From CAYLXU01 sp964388055 (GTDB taxonomy: Bacteria; Patescibacteriota; Minisyncoccia; UBA6257; JACRHW01), in NCBI GenBank assembly GCA_964388055.1, contig CAYLXU010000047.1:1-5835 (forward strand): 5,835 nt of DNA, read 5' to 3'. The first letter of the stretch is position 1; every line of letters begins with the position of its first letter. Below the pieces are notes generated by a model. That model made no database searches. It was given only the letters and a program-made list of their open reading frames with translations, and was not told where the DNA came from. The position numbers were made by a program, and so were the translations under genes. This document shows, piece by piece, positions 1 through 4,709 of the stretch.

Positions 1-496
1 GAAAAGGGGTAACTTTGAAATCTCCAAGATCTATTGTCTCTTCCTTGTCCTTATAGATAGTTTCTATGTGAAGTTTTGGTTGGTTTGGAAAATCGTCTTG
101 GCGTTTGAGAATAATTCCTCGTGCGAGAGGAGTTGCGTAGATTGTTGGGTTTCCTATCTCATGTATAACGTATGGGATGGCGCCAATGTGGTCATAGTGT
201 CCGTGTGTGATGAAGACCCCCACTATCTTATTTTTGTTTTCTTTGAGGTAGGTAAAGTTTGGAATTGTGTAATCAATTCCGGGCATATCTTCATCAGGAA
301 AGCCAAAGCCCATATCAATGACGAGTATGCTGTTTTTGTATTCGAGGGCCATCATGTTGCGTCCGACCTCTTCTAAGCCGCCGAGCGGAATGACTCGCAA
401 TGCGCTCGACTCGGAGCTTTGGGGGCGTTCTTTGACGCTTTTTCTTGTTCCCCACATGCGTCTTGGTTTTGAAGTCTGTCTTTGTGTTTGTCTCAT
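1..496 (-). CDS. rnj: Ribonuclease J, N-terminal part (runs off left edge)
   Basis: Metallo-beta-lactamase/beta-CASP ribonuclease; the family degrades and matures RNA in the cytoplasm by 5'-to-3' exonuclease and endonuclease activity. The 165 complete codons in the window begin with a basic, low-complexity tail (residues 1-31, nine Lys/Arg in the first 24), followed by the RNase J core: LRVIPLGGLEEVGRN (33-47), a strand with VIDMGFGFPDEDMPGID (59-75), and the zinc-binding motif HGHYDHIGA (98-106), which supplies H98, H100, D102 and H103. Most relatives have Glu where this protein has Tyr101. The beta-CASP domain and C-terminus lie outside the window. The ATG at 494-496 is the first in frame and fits the family, although a second Met at residue 14 is possible. 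No Shine-Dalgarno site is visible upstream. The gene follows tRNA-Leu after about 75 bp of AT-rich spacer. The family call is firm; the J1/J2 subtype cannot be decided. Confidence 0.93.
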   Translation of the reverse strand, partial: MRQTQRQTSKPRRMWGTRKSVKERPQSSESSALRVIPLGGLEEVGRNMMALEYKNSILVIDMGFGFPDEDMPGIDYTIPNFTYLKENKNKIVGVFITHGHYDHIGAIPYVIHEIGNPTIYATPLARGIILKRQDDFPNQPKLHIETIYKDKEETIDLGDFKVTPF

Positions 497-534
497 ATAG
501 AGTGTGTTTTTTGTTTTGTATAAATATCAAATCA

Positions 535-552
535 AAAAATAAATTTATTTTT
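535..552. repeat. Perfect 18 bp AT-only palindrome
   Basis: A run of A5-T-A3-T3-A-T5 equals its own reverse complement over all 18 bases. It lies between the 3' end of tRNA-Leu and the start of the RNase J gene. On the minus strand it is followed by one more T, giving a T6 run, so it could act as a weak AT-only terminator for the tRNA transcript or as an AT-rich promoter element for rnj. It contains no G or C, so the RNA hairpin would be unstable. I could not place a convincing -35/-10 pair in this spacer. The palindrome is certain; the role is unknown. Confidence 0.5.
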
Positions 553-571
553 AATTAATAATGGTAATGTG

Positions 572-655
572 TGGGCAGGGCGGGAGTTGAACCCGCACTG
601 AATTGCTTCAACACGGCCCTGAACCGTGCGCGTCTGCCAGTTTCGCCACCTGCCC
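572..655 (-). tRNA. tRNA-Leu, anticodon CAG
   Basis: A complete class II tRNA. The acceptor stem pairs GGGCAGG (655-649) with CCTGCCC (579-573), with discriminator A at 572. A D-arm follows with GCG/CGC and the TGGCAGA loop. The anticodon stem CACGG/CCGTG carries loop TTCAGGG with CAG at positions 34-36, which reads the leucine codon CUG. A long variable arm can form TGAA-GCAA-TTCA, as expected for leucine tRNAs. The T-arm is GCGGG-TTCAACT-CCCGC. The bases after the discriminator are CAC, so CCA is not encoded and must be added after transcription. The gene lies 76 bp after the binding-protein gene and before rnj on the same strand. Confidence 0.96.
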
Positions 656-678
656 TAGGAGTGCGTAGAATGAACCCT

Positions 679-684
679 GTTATA
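679..684 (-). promoter_or_regulatory. Possible -10 box for tRNA-Leu
   Basis: TATAAC on the minus strand matches the -10 consensus TATAAT at five of six positions. It sits about 24 bp before the tRNA 5' end, which would leave a leader of roughly 17 nt. No sequence resembling TTGACA is found 16-18 bp upstream, so this is only a candidate. The tRNA could equally be processed from a transcript that includes the preceding gene. Confidence 0.25.
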
Positions 685-685
685 A

Positions 686-703
686 TCCGGCTTCAAGGCC
701 GAA
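686..703 (-). other. Small GC-rich hairpin after the binding-protein gene
   Basis: On the minus strand TTCGGC (703-698) and GCCGGA (691-686) form a 6 bp stem with one G-T wobble around loop CTTGAA. It begins about 28 bp after the stop codon of the solute-binding protein gene. The following bases TTATAAC are not a proper U-tract, so it is at best a weak terminator or a 3' end stabiliser. It also abuts the candidate -10 box of the tRNA. Confidence 0.3.
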
Positions 704-731
704 GTTCTTGCTCTTGTTTTCTAAAACCTAT

Positions 732-2417
732 TTAAAGGCTCCGATATGATTTGATAAACCACTGTTCAATAGTAGAGAAACGTTCCCCCGGAAGCGTGAT
801 TATTTGAGAAGGAATATTTTTAATTCGCTTTGAGACCGCATATAAGAAGTCTGGACTGTAAAGAAAGATAACAGGAACGTCTTCTTTGATTTCTTCTTCA
901 AATTTAAGATACAAATCATTTCGTTTTGTTCCATCTAAAGTTTCCCGAATGGTTTCGGTGAGTCTGTCAACAGTTTTGTTTTGGTACAAGCTGAGATTTC
1001 TTCCTGGATTGAATTTTTGAGAAGAGTGCCAGAAGGAGAATGGGTCTGCTTCAAGATCAAGAACATTGCCAAAAAGAAGTACGTCATATTTTCTCGGTTC
1101 GATATAGTTAAGCTCCAACTCTCTTAAAGGAACAATTTCTACTGTAGTATCGATGCCAAGTTCTTTCCAGCTCTTTGCGAGAATGCTTGCCGTCTCAATG
1201 AGGAAGGAATTTTGTGGTGTAATTATGGTAAGCGAAAGATTTTCATTTTTGTTTTTCTTTTTTTCTCGAATCCCATCCCCATCAACGTCTTCCCATCCTG
1301 CCTCAAGAAGCAGGCTTTTTGCCTTTTCCACATCATAGGTCGTTCTTTCGCCAGGTCTAATTGGTGGGGGAATGGGAGAGTTGAGAGGAGAAGCATGTCC
1401 CAGCAGCACTTTTTCTATAAGATGGCTTTGTGGCGTTCCCAATAAAAGGCTTTTACGTACCGCGAGTTCTTTAAGTGCGGCATTGTTTTGTGGATTCAAA
1501 AAGGCTGCATAATAAAGTGGACGTTTCATCTGCACGATTTTGTAAGAGGAAGAAAGGGAAGAAATTTGTTGAGGTTCTATGTTCGCAAGAGCGTCTATCT
1601 GGCGAAGGTTAAGGGCCCTGAGCGCCTCAGTCTTTGTGTCATAAAATAAGAATGAGACATATTCAATGTAAGCGGTCTCTTTTGTCGTTTCTCGAGACAA
1701 TTTAAGACGGTAGGATTTGAGGCGTCCATCTCGTTCTGTGGAGACCGACTCCACTTTATAAGGACCACTTCCTACCGGTTTTATATTATAGGGAGAGATG
1801 GGAAGGTTTTTAGTCGGAACTGTCTCAAAAATGTGTTTGGGGATGATCTGCAATTTTAAATTAGTGAGAAAGAAGGCGTAGGGGTTAGGTATGCTGAATT
1901 TTACCTTCTTTTCGGAAATTTTCTCTACGGCAACTCCCTGCCAGCTGTTTTGTAGCGGGGTATCGTTTTCGAGGTTGTGAATCAGGTCGACGGTAAAGAC
2001 GACATCATTGCTTGTAATGGGGGTGCCATCCTGCCATTTTATCCCCTCTTTAAGAGTTATCACCCATACCGATCCATTGTTTTGAACTTCGTACGTTTCT
2101 GCAAGATCTGGAACAATTTCTCCCCGCTCATTTATTTTAAAGAGACCTCTATAGAGAAGGCGTAATATAGCGTCTTCATTTTCGTTCGTTGCGAGGACCG
2201 GGTTGAGTTTGAGTATATTCGTCCCAATAAGCCCCTCTTTAAATTCTCCACCTCGTTTTGGGTGAATGGTGCCAACGAAGAAAGAGATTGTTATAAGGAA
2301 AATCAAAGATAGAACAACGAGTGTTGTTCCTGCGATAAACATTTTTCTGTCCTTTGGACCCAGGAGTGAATAAAAATGCTTCCAAAAGGACAAGGAAAGA
2401 TATTTCTGATATTTCAT
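732..2417 (-). CDS. Membrane-anchored family 5 extracellular solute-binding protein
   Basis: A 561-residue protein of the SBP_bac_5 (oligopeptide/dipeptide/nickel binding) family, which captures peptides or other solutes outside the membrane for an ABC importer. A cytoplasmic N-terminus of about 26 residues is followed by one hydrophobic helix (about 27-50). The extracellular domain has family signatures: RGGEFKEGLIG (55-65), PDLAETYEV (103-111), LKEGIKWQDGTPITSNDVVFT (in 122-142), GSGPYKV (216-222) and an AKSLLLEAGW segment (366-375). There is no cysteine at all, hence no lipobox; the helix is the likely anchor. Residues 377-385 (EDVDGDGIR region) resemble a calcium-binding loop and precede a Lys/Asn-rich stretch (386-392). 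The ATG lies 33 bp after the secG stop without a Shine-Dalgarno site; Met26 is a less likely alternative because it would remove the cytoplasmic segment. No permease or ATPase gene is adjacent, so the ligand is unknown. Confidence 0.88.
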   Translation of the reverse strand: MKYQKYLSLSFWKHFYSLLGPKDRKMFIAGTTLVVLSLIFLITISFFVGTIHPKRGGEFKEGLIGTNILKLNPVLATNENEDAILRLLYRGLFKINERGEIVPDLAETYEVQNNGSVWVITLKEGIKWQDGTPITSNDVVFTVDLIHNLENDTPLQNSWQGVAVEKISEKKVKFSIPNPYAFFLTNLKLQIIPKHIFETVPTKNLPISPYNIKPVGSGPYKVESVSTERDGRLKSYRLKLSRETTKETAYIEYVSFLFYDTKTEALRALNLRQIDALANIEPQQISSLSSSYKIVQMKRPLYYAAFLNPQNNAALKELAVRKSLLLGTPQSHLIEKVLLGHASPLNSPIPPPIRPGERTTYDVEKAKSLLLEAGWEDVDGDGIREKKKNKNENLSLTIITPQNSFLIETASILAKSWKELGIDTTVEIVPLRELELNYIEPRKYDVLLFGNVLDLEADPFSFWHSSQKFNPGRNLSLYQNKTVDRLTETIRETLDGTKRNDLYLKFEEEIKEDVPVIFLYSPDFLYAVSKRIKNIPSQIITLPGERFSTIEQWFIKSYRSL

Positions 2418-2429
2418 TGCAAAAGGGTG

Positions 2430-2460
2430 TTGGGCAAACGAAAATCGGTGTTATGCCCAA
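2430..2460 (-). terminator. Hairpin across the secG stop codon; weak terminator or attenuator
   Basis: On the minus strand TTGGGCA (2460-2454) pairs perfectly with TGCCCAA (2436-2430). Inside, AA/TT and CGA/TCG can add five more pairs around a TTT loop, leaving T and CAC bulges. The secG stop codon TAA lies within the upper arm. The stem is followed by CACCC and then TTTT (2424-2421), a short U-tract that begins six bases after the stem. The next start codon lies 12 bases beyond the stem. It may reduce read-through from secG, protect the secG message, or affect translation start of the binding-protein gene. The inverted repeat is certain; which function it has is inference. Confidence 0.5.
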
Positions 2461-2663
2461 AGTCCATAAAGGACAAGCGCAACAAAGAGGATGACAAGAA
2501 AAATAGTTACAAAGAAGAGTGTTTTCTCAAGTCCTCTACGTGTGTAGTAAAGTGCGCCTTCGCCACCAAAGGCAGAACCGAGTCCTGTTCCTCGGGGCTG
2601 AAGGAGTATTGCGACGATGATAGAGATAGCTACAACAATTTGCGTTATTTTAAGCCACAACAT
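2451..2663 (-). CDS. secG: Protein translocase subunit SecG
   Basis: A 70-residue inner-membrane protein, the small accessory subunit of the SecYEG channel that helps SecA drive protein export. Two hydrophobic helices (about 4-20 and 46-67) flank the conserved cytoplasmic loop LLQPRGTGLGSAFGGEGA (about 20-37), which carries the LLQ...GLG..FGG pattern of the family. The length agrees with the usual 70-80 residues. The start chosen is the ATG at 2661-2663, because the protein begins MLWLKITQIVV directly at the first helix. An upstream in-frame ATG at 2741 would add 26 hydrophilic residues unlike SecG, encoded by the hairpin region, and is rejected. No Shine-Dalgarno site is visible. The stop codon lies inside a hairpin. 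The gene is followed by a secreted/anchored binding protein, itself a likely Sec client. Confidence 0.92.
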   Translation of the reverse strand: MLWLKITQIVVAISIIVAILLQPRGTGLGSAFGGEGALYYTRRGLEKTLFFVTIFLVILFVALVLYGLWA

Positions 2664-2700
2664 ATGTTCTAAACTTGATGAAAATAAACGGGATCCAGTG

Positions 2701-2759
2701 TGCAACAGGGAGCGAATGGTGTCCGAAGAGTATCGGACCATCGAGCACCAGAACTTGCA
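2701..2759 (-). other. Long imperfect hairpin upstream of secG (possible leader RNA or small RNA)
   Basis: On the minus strand a rod-like fold of 59 nt can form. From the base upward the pairs are TGCAA/TTGCA, then GG/CC, GC/GC, GA/TC, TGG/CCA and a TCCGA/TCGGA top stem around a six-base loop, with small internal loops between. The top part is also a perfect inverted repeat, GTCCGA-AGAGTA-TCGGAC on the plus strand (2721-2738). The heptamer TGTTGCA occurs twice in the same orientation, at 2763-2757 and 2707-2701. Downstream is a U-rich segment (TTTATTTT, 2688-2681) and then the secG start. It does not show the GGAA tetraloop and asymmetric loop of bacterial SRP RNA and I match it to no known riboswitch. 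Pairing is visible; that it is a functional RNA is inference. Confidence 0.4.
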
Positions 2760-2775
2760 ACATTAGGAGACCATG

Positions 2776-2789
2776 ACCTTCATTAAGGT
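2776..2789. repeat. Small perfect inverted repeat in the secG upstream spacer
   Basis: ACCTT-CATT-AAGGT on the plus strand forms a 5 bp stem with a four-base loop. It lies between the end of the holin-like gene and the larger hairpin before secG. If transcription starts at the nearby -10-like box, this hairpin would be at the very 5' end of the transcript. No U-tract follows on the minus strand. Such a short repeat can occur by chance. Confidence 0.3.
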
Positions 2790-2791
2790 TT

Positions 2792-2797
2792 ATTCTA
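2792..2797 (-). promoter_or_regulatory. Weak -10-like box upstream of secG
   Basis: TAGAAT on the minus strand matches TATAAT at five of six positions. With a 17 bp spacer the -35 position reads TTATCT, which matches TTGACA at only three positions. It would place a start site near 2785, just ahead of the hairpin region, giving secG a leader of about 120 nt. Read-through from the upstream genes remains equally possible. Confidence 0.22.
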
Positions 2798-2802
2798 CAG
2801 AC

Positions 2803-3153
2803 CTAATCTCTTTGAGATAAGGGAAGATGCAAGATAAAGTTTATAATACTGAACAGGAGGGTTGCATAGAGAAGGGTGTCTACCCCCCGAATGTATACCC
2901 CCAAAGGGAATTGTGTGATTACCCATAAGACTAACATATTGATGGCAATTGTAAAGAGTCCTAAGGTAAGCATTATAAAGGGGAAAAATATGAACTTGAG
3001 GACCGGTTTGAGGACATAGTTCATGATGGTGAGGATGGCCGCCCCCTCAAGAAGGAGGAGGACGTCTCCCTCAAATAAAAACCCAGGCACTATGTGTCGT
3101 GCAATGAGGATGCCAAAGATATTGGTAAGAAAATTGGTAATAAGTGTTTTCAT
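2803..3153 (-). CDS. Small four-helix membrane protein, phage holin 4 / YvlD family
   Basis: A 116-residue, very hydrophobic protein resembling the Phage_holin_4_2 (YvlD-like) family of bacterial chromosomes. Helices can be placed at about 4-22, 31-50, 52-80 and 92-112. The signature is the segment with MNYVLKPVLKFIFFP (44-58) followed by LTLGLFTIAINMLVLW (62-77), which matches the family pattern of an N..L.P.LK turn and an LTLGLF..xIN core; VPGF (22-25) near the end of helix 1 is also typical. The family was named by resemblance to holins, but members in non-phage loci have no established lytic role and the biochemical function is unknown. The gene starts 11 bp after gpmI, so it is probably co-transcribed with it. 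No lysin or other phage gene is nearby. No Shine-Dalgarno site precedes the ATG. Confidence 0.82.
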   Translation of the reverse strand: MKTLITNFLTNIFGILIARHIVPGFLFEGDVLLLLEGAAILTIMNYVLKPVLKFIFFPFIMLTLGLFTIAINMLVLWVITQFPLGVYIRGVDTLLYATLLFSIINFILHLPLSQRD

Positions 3154-3164
3154 GATACGGTGTT

Positions 3165-4709
3165 CTAGATTTCGAGCAAATTGTGTCCTGTCATTTCTGT
3201 GGGGGGTGTAATACCCAAGATATAAAGAGCGGTTGGGGCTACATCACTTAGTATGCCAGTACCTATTTCTTGTCGTGATCCCTTGAGTGCGCTGTGTACG
3301 ATATAAATGGGTACGGGGTTGATATCGTGTTTTGTTTTCGGCATTCCCGTATAGGGGTCGCGTACGTTTTCTACATTCCCGTGGTCGGAAGTTATTATAA
3401 GATAGTATTCAGTTGAATGTTCAACATGTGTGACCAGGGAGCGCAATTGAGAATCTATAACCTCAACTGATTTTTTTGCAAGTTCGTATTCTCCTGCATG
3501 GGCAATAAGGTCCGCATTTGCGTAGTTTACGACAATCAGATCGTGTTGGTTGCGTTGTGCTGCCTCCAGGATTCGATGTGTTATTTCCGGTGCCATGAAA
3601 TCGGGGGCCGATTCTTTTGCGGTGGCGCTTTTTGAGGGTATAAGGATGTGCTCTTCGTTCGGGAAGGGATCTTCCTGGAACCCATTAAAAAAATAAGTGA
3701 CATGTGCGTATTTGTCTGTTTCGGCTATTTTTAATTGTTTTTTTCCAGCGTCGGAAACCACCCTACTTAATGGGTGTGTAACTTTTTCAGGGGGAAAAGC
3801 AACGAGTGCGTTGAAGGCGTCGTCGTAATGAGTCATCGTAACCACACAAAGATTTGATGGAATATGAGCCGAGAATTCATTAAAGCCGGGGAGTGCGAAA
3901 GGGGCGGTAATCTGGCGTATTGAATCCTCTCGAAAGTCTATAAAAATAAGGGCATCATTATTTTCTATGTATCCATTTTCCTCAGTGGACAGAAAGGTGT
4001 GGGGGGGAACAAATTCGTCACTGAGATCCTGTGCATATGTTGGATGAAATGCATCGTCGAGTGTTCTTGCAAATGTGCCTATTCCCTGTGTGAGTAATTC
4101 AAACGCTTTTTTGGTTCTGTCCCAGTTCCCGTCGCGATCCATTCCAAAGTGACGTCCACATGTTGTAGCTATTTTCCCAACCCCTATTTGTATAAGGCGT
4201 TCTTGGAGTTGTTTTGTGAGATCTAATCCTCCTTGGGGGGGACCATCTCTTCCATCTCCAAACGGATGAAAATAGAGGCGTTCAATTCCATTTTCTTTTG
4301 CGAGGTTCGCAAAAGCTACTATGTGATCAAATGCGCCATGTACGGTGCCGCTTGTGAGGATTCCTACGATATGGAGTTTTGAATTGTTTACTTTGACGTG
4401 AGAAATCGCTTTGAGGAATGCTTGGTTTTGAAAAAAGCTCCCATCTTGGATGGCCATCGTGATTTTTGGATAGTGTTGGTAAAGGATTTTTCCTGCACCA
4501 AGCGTGAGGTGACCCACTTCACTATTTCCTACCTCTCCCCAAGGGAGTCCGATGGCTATTCCTGAGGCTTGGAGGCTTCCGGTTGGATAGTTTTCTTCAA
4601 GATATTGGATGGTGGGGAGATTGGCCTCTGTGAGCGGATTTGAGAGATCATTTTTTCCGCGTCCCCACCCATCGAGAATAACGAGTATTACTTTGTTAGT
4701 ATTATTCAT
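3165..4709 (-). CDS. gpmI: 2,3-bisphosphoglycerate-independent phosphoglycerate mutase
   Basis: Cytoplasmic glycolytic enzyme that interconverts 3-phosphoglycerate and 2-phosphoglycerate through a phosphoserine intermediate, using two manganese ions. At 514 residues it has the normal family length. The alkaline-phosphatase-like metal sites are all present: D13 (ILDGWG), the nucleophile S63 (GNSEVGH), D400 and H404 (NYANADLIAHAG), D442-H443 (TSDHGN) and H461 (KTKHDINPVP). The inserted phosphotransferase domain has H124, D152/R154 (GDGRD), R186 and R192 (GRHFGMDRDGNWDR), R260/R265 (FREDSIRQ) and K333 (AETDKYAHVTYFFNG). Local variation is seen at TSGTVHGAFDH (119-129), where relatives usually have SDGGVHSH. 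The ATG overlaps the end of the acetate kinase gene by 8 bp, ATGAATAA, indicating translational coupling; no Shine-Dalgarno site is visible. An active enzyme is expected. Confidence 0.97.
   Translation of the reverse strand: MNNTNKVILVILDGWGRGKNDLSNPLTEANLPTIQYLEENYPTGSLQASGIAIGLPWGEVGNSEVGHLTLGAGKILYQHYPKITMAIQDGSFFQNQAFLKAISHVKVNNSKLHIVGILTSGTVHGAFDHIVAFANLAKENGIERLYFHPFGDGRDGPPQGGLDLTKQLQERLIQIGVGKIATTCGRHFGMDRDGNWDRTKKAFELLTQGIGTFARTLDDAFHPTYAQDLSDEFVPPHTFLSTEENGYIENNDALIFIDFREDSIRQITAPFALPGFNEFSAHIPSNLCVVTMTHYDDAFNALVAFPPEKVTHPLSRVVSDAGKKQLKIAETDKYAHVTYFFNGFQEDPFPNEEHILIPSKSATAKESAPDFMAPEITHRILEAAQRNQHDLIVVNYANADLIAHAGEYELAKKSVEVIDSQLRSLVTHVEHSTEYYLIITSDHGNVENVRDPYTGMPKTKHDINPVPIYIVHSALKGSRQEIGTGILSDVAPTALYILGITPPTEMTGHNLLEI

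Noticed and set aside
68..376. A 102-residue plus-strand open frame
   Set aside because: It is antisense to the well-supported RNase J coding sequence and shows no recognisable domain.
315..530. A 71-residue minus-strand open frame over the start of rnj
   Set aside because: It overlaps the RNase J frame, has a biased Lys/Arg/His composition typical of a frame shadow, and resembles no family; the RNase J frame carries clear motifs.
2664..2741. Longer SecG beginning at the upstream ATG (96 residues)
   Set aside because: The extra 26 residues are polar and unlike any SecG start, they coincide with the hairpin region, and the shorter form begins right at the first helix with the normal family length.
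2690..2790. The secG upstream hairpin as 4.5S/SRP RNA or a second tRNA
   Set aside because: It lacks the GGAA-type tetraloop and conserved internal loop of SRP RNA, and there is no T-arm motif or cloverleaf.
2803..3153. Evidence of a prophage from the holin-like gene
   Set aside because: The family is common in bacterial chromosomes outside phages, and no lysin, structural, integrase or attachment sequence is visible.
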